Of a stretch of 64,000 nt of DNA, positions 25,897-33,639 are shown piece by piece (position 1 is the stretch's first letter; each line of letters opens with the position of its first letter). The DNA comes from Bordetella sp. LUAb4 (GTDB lineage Bacteria; Pseudomonadota; Gammaproteobacteria; Burkholderiales; Burkholderiaceae_B). A model generated the notes under the pieces. The model was not told the origin of the DNA. It did not search any database and worked only from the letters and a program-made list of their open reading frames with translations. The stretch is from assembly GCF_021325795.1 (NCBI RefSeq), contig NZ_JAHPZX010000004.1, forward strand, positions 434,001-498,000, given 5' to 3'. The translations under genes were made by a program, and so were the position numbers.

Positions 25897-26655
25897 ATGG
25901 ACAAGACACTGCTCAAAGGATTGATGGTGCTGGAAGCCGTCACCGACGTCGATGCGCCGCCGCAGACCATCGACGCCTTGGCCGAGCGTGTCGGGCTGAC
26001 GCGCAGCAACACGCATAGAACGTTGCAGACGCTGATGCATGCCGGCTACGTGACCAAGAGCGACGACGGCAGCGGCTACCGGGGCGGCATCCGCCTGTTC
26101 GAACTGGCCGCGCGCCAATTGGGCACGCTGGACGTGCGCCGCCTGGCAACGCCCTATATGCGCGAACTGGCCGACAAGACTGGCGAAACCGTGCACCTGT
26201 CGGTTCTGGACGGCATGGATGTGGTCTACATCGACAAGATCGACAGCCCGCAACCCATCCGGGCCTATTCCATGGTGGGAGGCCGCGCGCCCGCCTATGC
26301 AGTGGCCACCGGCAAGGCCCTGCTGGCCTTCCAGCCGGAGGGTTATCTGGAAAGCCACGCGGAGGGTTTCGACAAGCACACCTCGGCGACGCTGACCTCG
26401 CTGCCGCGCCTCAAGGACGAACTGCGCAAGACGGTACGCGTCGGCTACGCGCTCAATCGCGGAGAGTGGCGCGACACCGTGGGCGGCATCGCCGTCGTCA
26501 TTTTCAATGCCCTCGGCGACCCGATCGCCGCCATCGGAATTTCCGGCCCGCTGGACCGCTTCACCACCGCCAAGATCAAACAGTGGGTACCCGAAGTCCA
26601 GGCTTGCGCGCGCGCGATTTCAGGCTTGATGGGCCATCAGGACGCGCTGGCGTAG
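25897..26655 (+). CDS. IclR-family transcriptional regulator
   Basis: A 252-residue regulator. The N-terminal winged helix (LLKGLMVLEAVTDVDAPPQTIDALAERVGLTRSNTHRTLQTLMHAGYV) is followed by the IclR effector domain (about 75-245) with MRELADKTGETVHLSVLDGMDVVYIDKIDS, ATGKALLAF and a late GGIAVVIFNALGDPIAAIGISGP. It lies 111 bp downstream of the CoA-transferase operon in the same direction and is its likeliest regulator, although the promoter it would act on lies at the other end of that operon. Confidence 0.9.
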   Translation: MDKTLLKGLMVLEAVTDVDAPPQTIDALAERVGLTRSNTHRTLQTLMHAGYVTKSDDGSGYRGGIRLFELAARQLGTLDVRRLATPYMRELADKTGETVHLSVLDGMDVVYIDKIDSPQPIRAYSMVGGRAPAYAVATGKALLAFQPEGYLESHAEGFDKHTSATLTSLPRLKDELRKTVRVGYALNRGEWRDTVGGIAVVIFNALGDPIAAIGISGPLDRFTTAKIKQWVPEVQACARAISGLMGHQDALA

Positions 26656-26659
26656 GTTT

Positions 26660-26690
26660 CCCGCGCGGCCGTCCGAGCCCGCCGCGCGGG
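26660..26690. terminator. GC-rich hairpin between convergent genes
   Basis: CCCGCGCGG (26660-26668) pairs perfectly with CCGCGCGGG (26682-26690) around a 13-base loop, in the 37-bp gap between the IclR stop and the stop of the convergent cysteine-dioxygenase-like gene. There is no U-tract on either side, so it would be a non-canonical or Rho-assisted bidirectional terminator. Confidence 0.5.
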
Positions 26691-26692
26691 GA

Positions 26693-27283
26693 TCAGGCAA
26701 AGCGGCCATATCCCCGCGTGCCGGCGTCCGCATTGGCATAGCCGGAGATGAACTCACGCGGCTCACCGCTGGCTGCGTCATACACATGCCGCGCGATGCG
26801 GCCGATATTGCCCCCATAGGTGTGAATGCTGATCGACACCTGGTCCGCACAGGCATTGCTGACTTTATGGATGTCGCCCACCTCCGGCGACACGAATTCA
26901 ATGTCACCGGGATGCAGCACGGCGTCTTCCTGCTCGCGCATGGGGCTGCCCAGGGCATAGCGCTGCCCCGTTTCCGCGCCACGCAGCATGGCGATCACGC
27001 CCCAGGTCATGTGGTCATGAATGGGCGTGCTCTGCCCGATACCCCAGACGAAACTCACCACCGAGAAGCGCTCCGCGGGATCGCAGTACAGCAGGTATTG
27101 CTGGTAGTACCGCGGATGCGGCAGCGTGGCCGCCTGTGGCAGCCATTCATCCGATGCCACCAGCACACGGGCGGCGTCGCCAACCTGTTCCAGCAAGCGC
27201 CGTTGCGGCACGTCCTGCCCCACGGCGCCGTCCACGCGTTCGATGAACGCACGAAATGCGGGCTGGTCTTCCAAATACGTCAT
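26693..27283 (-). CDS. Cysteine dioxygenase-family cupin protein
   Basis: A 196-residue cupin resembling bacterial thiol dioxygenases. The iron-binding motif is STPIHDHMTWGVIAML (H-x-H near residue 93), and the third His is in QVSISIHTYGG (about 152). These enzymes use Fe(II) and O2 to convert cysteine or 3-mercaptopropionate to the sulfinate; the specificity cannot be told here. It is transcribed toward the IclR gene and divergent from the MHS transporter, with an AT-rich 265-bp region between them. The start at 27283 has GGAG 10 bases upstream. Confidence 0.78.
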   Translation of the reverse strand: MTYLEDQPAFRAFIERVDGAVGQDVPQRRLLEQVGDAARVLVASDEWLPQAATLPHPRYYQQYLLYCDPAERFSVVSFVWGIGQSTPIHDHMTWGVIAMLRGAETGQRYALGSPMREQEDAVLHPGDIEFVSPEVGDIHKVSNACADQVSISIHTYGGNIGRIARHVYDAASGEPREFISGYANADAGTRGYGRFA

Positions 27284-27330
27284 GTCTCGCTCCAGGGATA
27301 GCCGGATGCCGGCTTTGCCGCAAATCCTTA

Positions 27331-27349
27331 AATCCTATTATTTAGGATT
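27331..27349. promoter_or_regulatory. AT-rich divergent promoter region with inverted repeat
   Basis: AATCCTA (27331-27337) and TAGGATT (27343-27349) are perfect 7-bp arms around TTATT. They lie in the AT-rich gap (27284-27548) between the dioxygenase-like gene and the MHS transporter. The gap also holds repeated AAATCCGA (about 27469 and 27526) and an AAGAAA...TTTCTT hairpin (about 27466-27485). No gene is seen in it. The inverted repeat is close to the dioxygenase start and could be an operator for either direction. Confidence 0.45.
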
Positions 27350-27548
27350 CTATCTACAAAATATAACTTGGATGATCCTATTTCTCTATCCATCACATCC
27401 CAAATATACGGGTCTACCCCTATAAACCAGGGTTATCCCTCATAAACCATATGAATGGTAAAAATAAGAAATCCGAATTTTTCTTATAGAAATCGCGGGC
27501 GTATAACGAAGCCCTTCAACATCTAAATCCGATTTCCGAGAGAGAAAC

Positions 27549-28886
27549 ATGCGGGGAAACTCCACCAACACCGCCACCACGCACCAGCCGGTGCGCGCGT
27601 CGGCCGCCGCCTTCGTCGGCACCATGATCGAATGGTACGACTTCTACATCTACGCCACCGCGGCCGCCCTGGTCTTCGGCAAGCTGTTCTTCCCCTCCGC
27701 TGACGGCTTCTACGGCACGCTGGCCTCGCTCGGCACCTTCGCCGTGGGTTTCTTCGCCCGCCCGCTGGGTGGCGCCTTGTTCGGCCACATCGGCGACCGC
27801 ATCGGCCGCAAGAAGTCCCTGGTCATCACCATGTTGATGATGGGCCTGGTGACCATCTTCATCGGTCTGCTGCCCACCTATGCCAGCATCGGCATCTGGG
27901 CACCGGTGCTGCTGGTGCTGCTGCGCGTGATCCAGGGCATCGCCGTGGGCGGCGAATGGGGCGGCGCGGTACTGATGGCAGGCGAGCATTCGCCCGACAA
28001 GAACAAGCGTGCCTTCTTCGCTTCGTTCGCGCAATTGGGCAGCCCCGCGGGCTTGATTCTGTCGACCGTCATGTTCAAGATCATGACGGGCATGGGCGAC
28101 CAGGTGTTTCTCAGCTGGGGCTGGCGTGTGCCTTTCCTGTTTTCCGCCGTGCTGCTGGTGGTCGGCTTCATCATCCGCCTGAGCGTGAACGAATCGCCCG
28201 ATTTCGTGCAGGAGCGCGAAGCCCAGGCCAAGCGCCAACGCGCCGCCCAGACCCCGCTGGTGGAAGTGCTGACCGGCGCGCCCGGCCTGCTGGCCTTGGC
28301 GGTCGGCGCCAACGTGCTGGGCATCGCCGGTTTCTACTTCACCAACACGTTCATGATCGCGTACACCACGCAGTATCTGCACATGGACCGAGCGGTGATC
28401 CTGGACTGCCTGCTGGTCGTGTCGGTCATGCAGTTCTGCATCACTCCATTGTCGGCCTGGATCGCCTACCGCATCGGCAATCTGCGCTTCCTCGCCATCA
28501 CCTCCTTCCTGTCGATGTTCACGCCTTACGCCATGTTCACCTTGGTGGACAAGGGCTCGCTGGTCGCCATCACGACGGGCGTGGGTATCGCCGTGCTGTT
28601 CATGAGCGCGTTCTATGCGGTGATCGCCGGCTATGTCAGCGACTGCTTTCCCACCCGCATCCGCTACACCGGCATTTCCATGGCCTACCAATTGTCGGGT
28701 GCCATCTTCGGCGGCTTGACGCCCTTGCTGGGGACTATCCTGGCGGAGAAATTCAAAGGCGACTGGATGCCGCTCGCCCTGCTGTTCACGATCATCTCGC
28801 TGCTGTCGCTGGTTTCCGTGCTGGGCCTGAGCGCCAAGCGCCAGCAAAGCAGCGCCGCACTGCAATATGGGAGCAATCAGGCATGA
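27549..28886 (+). CDS. MHS-family MFS transporter (metabolite:proton symporter)
   Basis: A 445-residue MFS protein of the metabolite:H+ symporter family (ShiA/KgtP/ProP-like). Diagnostic segments are FVGTMIEWYDFYIYATAAALVF at the N-terminus, ARPLGGALFGHIGDRIGRKKSLVI (A-motif), RVIQGIAVGGEWGGAVLMAGEH and FPTRIRYTGISMAYQLSGAIFGGLTPLL. It imports an organic acid or related solute with protons. Its TGA stop overlaps the ATG of the HDAC-like gene (ATGA), so the two are translationally coupled and the imported compound may be the deacetylase substrate or a product. That link is inference. Confidence 0.92.
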   Translation: MRGNSTNTATTHQPVRASAAAFVGTMIEWYDFYIYATAAALVFGKLFFPSADGFYGTLASLGTFAVGFFARPLGGALFGHIGDRIGRKKSLVITMLMMGLVTIFIGLLPTYASIGIWAPVLLVLLRVIQGIAVGGEWGGAVLMAGEHSPDKNKRAFFASFAQLGSPAGLILSTVMFKIMTGMGDQVFLSWGWRVPFLFSAVLLVVGFIIRLSVNESPDFVQEREAQAKRQRAAQTPLVEVLTGAPGLLALAVGANVLGIAGFYFTNTFMIAYTTQYLHMDRAVILDCLLVVSVMQFCITPLSAWIAYRIGNLRFLAITSFLSMFTPYAMFTLVDKGSLVAITTGVGIAVLFMSAFYAVIAGYVSDCFPTRIRYTGISMAYQLSGAIFGGLTPLLGTILAEKFKGDWMPLALLFTIISLLSLVSVLGLSAKRQQSSAALQYGSNQA

Positions 28887-29902
28887 AGGCTTATTTTCAC
28901 GAAGACCAGAAACTGCATCACCCGCAGACCTATTTCTCGCGCGGCAAGATGCGTACGCCACAAGAAATTCCCGCGCGCCTGGACGGCCTGGTGGGCGCGG
29001 CCCGCAAGCTGGGTTTCGACGTGCGGGCTCCGGCCGACCACGGCGCCGGCCCGATCTCCGCGGTGCACTCCCTGGACTACCTGCGTTTCCTGCAGGATGC
29101 CCATGCCATGTGGAAGAAACTGCCTGGCGACTGGGGTGACGAGGTGGTTTCCAACGTGTTCGTGCGCGAAGGCAATCCCTTGCGCGGCGTACTGGGACAG
29201 GCCGCGCGTTACCTGGCCGACGGCAGTTGCCCGGTCGGTCCCAATACCTGGCATTCGGCCTACTGGTCGGCCCAGTGCGCCATTGCCGGTGCCGAGGACG
29301 TGCTGGCCGGCCAGCGCCAGTCGTACGCGCTATGCCGCCCGCCCGGCCACCATGCGCGCCGCGACGCCGCCGGCGGCTTCTGCTATCTGAACAACGCCGC
29401 CATCGCCGCGCAGCATCTACGGCAGAAGTACGGCAAGGTGGCGATCCTGGATACCGACATGCACCATGGCCAGGGCATCCAGGAAATTTTCTACGAGCGC
29501 AACGACGTGCTGTACGTGTCGATCCACGGCGATCCGGAGAATTTCTACCCGGTGGTCGCCGGCTTCGAGAACGAACGCGGTGCCGGGGACGGCTACGGCT
29601 ACAACGTCAATCTGCCGATGCCGCATGGCTCGCCTGAATCGGTGTTCTTCGACATGCTGACACAGGCGCGCAAGGCCATCGAACTGTTCCAGCCCGATGC
29701 CCTGGTGCTGTCGCTGGGTTTCGATATTTTCGAAAAAGATCCTCAGGCGATGGTCGCCGTCAGCGAGAACGGTTTCGAAAGATTGGGACGCGCGGTCGGT
29801 GACTTCAAACTGCCGACCGTCATCATTCAGGAAGGCGGCTACTATATCGAAGGGCTGGAATCCAACGCCAGCCGGTTCTTCACCGGCCTGGCCGCTGCTT
29901 GA
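28883..29902 (+). CDS. Acetylpolyamine amidohydrolase / histone-deacetylase-family enzyme
   Basis: A 339-residue arginase/deacetylase-fold protein. Active-site segments are RPPGHHARRDAAGGFCYLNNAAIAAQHL, DTDMHHGQGIQEIFYERNDVLYVSIHGDP (zinc ligands Asp and His) and SLGFDIFEKDPQ (third zinc ligand Asp). EEGGYYIEG-like IQEGGYYIEGLESNA near the end is typical of acetylpolyamine amidohydrolases. It probably deacetylates a small acetylated amine in the cytoplasm. The start at 28883 overlaps the transporter stop and has GGGAG about 10 bases upstream. A LysR gene follows 95 bp later. Confidence 0.87.
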   Translation: MKAYFHEDQKLHHPQTYFSRGKMRTPQEIPARLDGLVGAARKLGFDVRAPADHGAGPISAVHSLDYLRFLQDAHAMWKKLPGDWGDEVVSNVFVREGNPLRGVLGQAARYLADGSCPVGPNTWHSAYWSAQCAIAGAEDVLAGQRQSYALCRPPGHHARRDAAGGFCYLNNAAIAAQHLRQKYGKVAILDTDMHHGQGIQEIFYERNDVLYVSIHGDPENFYPVVAGFENERGAGDGYGYNVNLPMPHGSPESVFFDMLTQARKAIELFQPDALVLSLGFDIFEKDPQAMVAVSENGFERLGRAVGDFKLPTVIIQEGGYYIEGLESNASRFFTGLAAA

Positions 29903-29997
29903 CGCGAACCGACCCGGCGCGCGGGAGGGATGAAGGCCTGGATGGCTCCCTGGGCACGGCTGCCCGGGAGCTGACGACCGATCCTCCGCGCGACCCC

Positions 29998-30975
29998 ATG
30001 GCATCTTCTTCGAACCGTCCTGTATCTTCGCTGCCCCTGGTGCACGAGCGCATGGACTGGAACCTGTTGCGCACCTTCATGTTCGTGGTGCAGGAACGCG
30101 GCATCGGTCGCGCCGCCAGCGCCTTGCACTTGAGCCAGCCCGCCGTGAGCCAGGCGCTCAAGCGGCTGGAGGACGCGGTCGGTGGCCTTCTGCTGCACCG
30201 GCGCAACGGCGAATTCCGCCTGACGGGCTTGGGCGAAGAGATCAATGCGATCGCCCGCGACATGTACGGGACCATGGCGCGTATCGAAACCGCCGCATTG
30301 CAGGATCAGGACACGGCTGAAGTGGCGGGCACGCTGCGCCTGCTGGTCATGAGCCGGGTGCAGAGCTCGGCCTATGACGACTTCCTGGCGCACTTTCACC
30401 GGCGGTACCCCAAAATCGAATTCCAGGTCGACGTGCAGCAAAGCGCCTCCATCCTGGACGCCTTGACCAAGCGTGTGCCGGCACTGGGCATCTGCCTGTG
30501 CCGCAAGCCAGTGGAATCGCTGTACCGACGCCTGTTCCTGCGCCATCGCTACGCGGTAGTGTGCGGTCGCCACCATCCGCTGTTTTCCAAACGGCGCGTG
30601 GTGATCGAAGACTTGCTGGACCAGAACTTCGTCGTCTTCGCCAGCGACCAGATCGGCGATACGCTGTCGCCCTTGACCATCTTCCGCGACCAGCGGGGTT
30701 TCACCGGCCGCGTGGTCGGCACGTCGCCGCATATCGAGGAATTGCGGCGCCTGGTGGTGGCCGGTGTGGGCTTGAGCTTTTTTCCGGAGCATCTGATTCG
30801 CCAGGACGTCCTGGCCGGCGAGTTGCGTCGTCTGCCACCCGAAGAGAGCGTGGCGGAGATCGACGTGTTCCTGACCTGGCACAAGCAGCGCAAACTGACG
30901 GCGCCTGAGCAGGCATTCCTGGCGGCCTTCGAAAATTTCCTGAATCGCACGCCGCTGGAATCACGGGCCAATTGA
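29998..30975 (+). CDS. LysR-family transcriptional regulator
   Basis: A 325-residue LTTR. The HTH region MDWNLLRTFMFVVQERGIGRAASALHLSQPAVSQALKRLEDAVGG begins at residue 19. The effector domain contains LRLLVMSRVQSSAYDDFLAHFHRRYP. No good ribosome-binding site precedes 29998, and the internal ATG at 30052 (MDWN...), which would give the standard LTTR N-terminus, is a realistic alternative. It follows the MHS/HDAC pair in the same direction and probably regulates them. Confidence 0.85.
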   Translation: MASSSNRPVSSLPLVHERMDWNLLRTFMFVVQERGIGRAASALHLSQPAVSQALKRLEDAVGGLLLHRRNGEFRLTGLGEEINAIARDMYGTMARIETAALQDQDTAEVAGTLRLLVMSRVQSSAYDDFLAHFHRRYPKIEFQVDVQQSASILDALTKRVPALGICLCRKPVESLYRRLFLRHRYAVVCGRHHPLFSKRRVVIEDLLDQNFVVFASDQIGDTLSPLTIFRDQRGFTGRVVGTSPHIEELRRLVVAGVGLSFFPEHLIRQDVLAGELRRLPPEESVAEIDVFLTWHKQRKLTAPEQAFLAAFENFLNRTPLESRAN

Positions 30976-31061
30976 GGAGCGGCCTTGTCGCTTGCCAACC
31001 AGAGCGTCGCCCGAGCCTGGCAGGCGCGTCCGTGCGCAGCGCAGGACGCAATGCATGAATA

Positions 31062-32000
31062 TCAGGACATCGGCCCCGGCGCCATCAGGCCCAGGCATCC
31101 CACCAAGGCCAGCACCACGGCGCCGAGCACCAGTTCCGCCAAGGTATTGCGGCGGATGCTGGCCAGTGCCTGTGCCCGTGCCGAACGCAGGCGCCGGATC
31201 CAGCGATACCGGTTCACGATGGCCAGCAACGTCATGGCCAGGGCGATCGATATCTTCAACAGCAGCAATTGCTGATAGTCCGCGGTCGCGTCCAAGCCGG
31301 CCGGCGCGATGATCATCCAGGCATTGAGCGCGCCGCTGGCGAACAATAACGCCACGGCGATATGGCCAGCCGTCGAAAAGCGCATCAAGGCACGGCCCGC
31401 CTGCGGCCGCGACGCGGGCTGCTCCCACGCGCGCAGGCAGTACAGGAACACCGGCAGTGATCCCAGCCAGAAGCCCGCCGCCAGGCAATGAATGAAATCC
31501 GCCAGGGCGTGGACGACGCCCGCCCCACCCTCCTGCATGGCGGCATGCCCGCTCAGGCACAGTGGCAACAGGGCCAGGCCCGCGACCAGAGCCGGCCACA
31601 TGCCTGCAATGGAAGGACCGGAGAGGCCAGCGCCGGCGTCTTCGATCTGTCGGCGCGCCCCCCTCCAGACGACGGTCAGCAGAACCACCACGCCCAGCAC
31701 ACGCAACAGCCACGCCTGTCCGTAACGTGTCTGCCACATGACGGTGCCGAGCATCGATGCATCCAGCATCGCATGGGGATCATCGGCGATGGAAGCCGTC
31801 TGCAAGGGCAATAGCAGCAGCACGGACATTAGCCCGACGATGGCGCTGCCCACCAGGGCCCGCCGCATGCGCACCTGTGCGTCCCGCGCCAAAGCCGTGC
31901 GGCCGGCTAATGCCAGCATGGCGCTGGCGCCGAACAGCAGCAGACTGCTGACATAGGCAAGAAAGCGGACGACGGCGAAGGCTGCGAAGAGAGACGTCAC
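31062..32000 (-). CDS. copD: CopD-type copper resistance membrane protein
   Basis: A 312-residue polytopic protein with about eight helices and the CopD domain: GTVMWQTRYGQAWLLRVLGVVVLL, LSGHAAMQEGGAGVVHALADFIHCLAAGFWLGSLPVFLY (His residues in helices) and GHIAVALLFASGALNAWMI. CopD works with periplasmic CopC in copper import or resistance, and copC is immediately upstream on the same strand. The start is GTG at 32000, the end of a ladder of short overlapping frames that occupies the copC-copD gap. No classical Shine-Dalgarno sequence is visible for it. Confidence 0.87.
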   Translation of the reverse strand: MTSLFAAFAVVRFLAYVSSLLLFGASAMLALAGRTALARDAQVRMRRALVGSAIVGLMSVLLLLPLQTASIADDPHAMLDASMLGTVMWQTRYGQAWLLRVLGVVVLLTVVWRGARRQIEDAGAGLSGPSIAGMWPALVAGLALLPLCLSGHAAMQEGGAGVVHALADFIHCLAAGFWLGSLPVFLYCLRAWEQPASRPQAGRALMRFSTAGHIAVALLFASGALNAWMIIAPAGLDATADYQQLLLLKISIALAMTLLAIVNRYRWIRRLRSARAQALASIRRNTLAELVLGAVVLALVGCLGLMAPGPMS

Positions 32001-32082
32001 TGGAAAACAGACTTCATTGGAGATACTTCAATGATGGGACTTCACTGCGGCTGCAGCGACAACTACAACCACAACCACAACC
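31998..32082 (-). repeat. copC-copD spacer: hexamer repeats plus a 14-bp stop-start ladder
   Basis: On the transcribed (minus) strand, four GGTTGT-type hexamers (32059-32082) directly follow the copC stop. Then NTGAAGT-containing units begin at 32045 (GTG), 32031 (TTG) and 32017 (ATG), spaced 14 and 14 bases, and end at the copD GTG at 32000 (17 bases on). GTG 32045 reads MKSHH to a TGA overlapping TTG 32031. That reads MKYLQ to a TGA overlapping ATG 32017. That reads MKSVFQ to a TGA overlapping GTG 32000. Each stop therefore sits in the next start as NTGA. Confidence 0.8.
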
Positions 32083-32083
32083 G

Positions 32084-32446
32084 CTATGGCTTCACCGTGA
32101 ACGACCAATCGCCGTGCGTCTTGTGGCCGTCCTTGGACAACACCTGCCACTTGGCGGTGTAGGCACCCGCCGGCAGCGGCTTGGCGATGGGCAGGATCAA
32201 GGTCTTGTCATCGCCCGGTGCCGGCGCCGCCTTGCTGCCGTCCACCGGCTTGCCCGTCGCATCGAGCAGCGTCAGCGACGAGAACGCCGGCTCCAGTCCT
32301 TCGGTAAAACTGGCCGTGACTTGCGTCAACGCGACCTGCACGACTGCATCCTTGGCGGGATTGGATTGCTTCAGGTGGGCGTGCGCCCATGCCATTTGCG
32401 GCAACACGGCGATCAGGGCAGCGGCCAGAGCGGTCTTACGGGACAT
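32084..32446 (-). CDS. copC: CopC-type periplasmic copper-binding protein
   Basis: A 120-residue protein with a signal peptide ending AWA, so that the mature protein starts with the copper-coordinating N-terminal His (HAHLKQSNPAKD). The core has VTASFTEGLEPAFSSLTLLD, and the C-terminus SKDGHKTHGDWSFTV holds the remaining Cu(II) ligand histidine. The length is typical of CopC. The start at 32446 has GGAG 7 bases upstream; the open frame upstream is not family-like. It is the first gene of the copC-copD pair. Copper-dependent control is expected for the family but no operator is recognised here. Confidence 0.9.
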   Translation of the reverse strand: MSRKTALAAALIAVLPQMAWAHAHLKQSNPAKDAVVQVALTQVTASFTEGLEPAFSSLTLLDATGKPVDGSKAAPAPGDDKTLILPIAKPLPAGAYTAKWQVLSKDGHKTHGDWSFTVKP

Positions 32447-32642
32447 CGAGAACTCCAAGGATTTGAAAGACAAGACAGCAAAACGATAGCGACGAGTCAC
32501 CACGAGCCTGTTCGGACACAAACAACGAGCAAGGGTTCCACACTATACGAAAACAGCCCGACGGTTCGCGCCGGAGTCATGCTTGCTGAACAGTGTTTCG
32601 TGCCATTTTCGCCGCTAGGTGCGCTGCCAAGACGCTCCGAAC

Positions 32643-33542
32643 TCAAGGCCGCAAGCGCGGTCCGGCCTGGCTAAGCAGGCCATCGCGCAAGCTTTGCGCC
32701 GCCGCGCTCATCGCCCGGTCGCGAGGCCAGACCAGCGCCAGCGCCGGGCCTTCCACTTCCAGCAGATGGCGCACGGCCAGCCCTTGGCGCTGCGCGTAAT
32801 GCGCCCCCAGGCTTTCGACGATGGCTACGCCCATGCCCTCCGCCGCCAAGGCGCAGGCAGCTGAAGATTGCCCTACTTCGATGATCGGCCGATAAGGCAA
32901 GCCCCGTGTTTCCAGCGCCTGCCGTGTCGCGCGCCCCGCGGGTAGCGCCGTGGCCAGCACGATGGGCCCCGCCTGCGCCACCATCTCCAGCGAGAGGGCC
33001 TTGCGCCGCAGCCAGGGGTGATCGCGCCGCAAGACCGCATACAGGCTGAGAGGCCCCAGGACTTGGCTGCCGACGCGGTCGTCGGTTTGCGGCGAGCCGA
33101 TGAGTATGCCCAGATCGATACGATGGTCGACCGCCATTTCGATGATGTCCAGCGCGGTGCCGGCGCGCACGGTGACCGCCACCGTCGGATGCGCGCGCCG
33201 CATGCCGGCCAGCGCGGCGGGCAGCAGGCTGGACGCCGCGATGGCCACCGCGCCTACGGCCAGCCGCGCCTGCGCGCCCTGCCGGATGTCGCCCGCCATG
33301 CGGTCGACCGCCTCCATGCCGGCCAGGGCATTGAGCACTTCAGGAATCAGAGCGCGGCCCTGGCTGGTCAGATGCAGGCGGCGGTGTTCACGGCTGAACA
33401 AGGAAAAACCCAGCCGGACTTCCATGTCCCGCAGCAAGGCACTGGCGGCGGGTTGCGTCATGCCAGCCGCGGCCGCGGCGGCCGTCACGGTGCCGTGCTG
33501 GTACATGGCGCGTAGCAAGGTCAGTTCACGACGGCTGATCAT
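32643..33542 (-). CDS. LysR-family transcriptional regulator
   Basis: A 299-residue LTTR: HTH in MISRRELTLLRAMYQHGTVTAAAAAAGMTQPAASALLRDMEVRLGFSLFSR (1-50), effector domain from ~90 (ARLAVGAVAIAASSLLPAALAGMRRAHP). It is divergent from the enolase-superfamily gene, and the short AT-rich gap carries nested inverted repeats, so it very likely regulates that gene and perhaps the carboxylate cluster that follows. The ATG at 33542 has no obvious ribosome-binding site. Confidence 0.87.
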   Translation of the reverse strand: MISRRELTLLRAMYQHGTVTAAAAAAGMTQPAASALLRDMEVRLGFSLFSREHRRLHLTSQGRALIPEVLNALAGMEAVDRMAGDIRQGAQARLAVGAVAIAASSLLPAALAGMRRAHPTVAVTVRAGTALDIIEMAVDHRIDLGILIGSPQTDDRVGSQVLGPLSLYAVLRRDHPWLRRKALSLEMVAQAGPIVLATALPAGRATRQALETRGLPYRPIIEVGQSSAACALAAEGMGVAIVESLGAHYAQRQGLAVRHLLEVEGPALALVWPRDRAMSAAAQSLRDGLLSQAGPRLRP

Positions 33543-33557
33543 ATGAAAAAAATATGG

Positions 33558-33578
33558 AAATAGTCAGACTATCTATTT
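33558..33578. promoter_or_regulatory. LysR-type operator candidate
   Basis: ATAGT-CAG-ACTAT (33560-33572) is a perfect inverted repeat. It is overlapped by a second pair of arms, AAATAG (33558-33563) and CTATTT (33573-33578). The element is 17 bp from the LysR start and about 60 bp from the divergent enolase-superfamily start, and it fits the T-N11-A dyad style of LTTR sites. CATATGAAAAAAATATGG next to it is a further AT-rich dyad. Confidence 0.5.
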
Positions 33579-33639
33579 GACCATATGGCCGGGCGCCCGC
33601 AAGAATGCCAGGCATCCAACGCCAGGACTATCTTTACTC

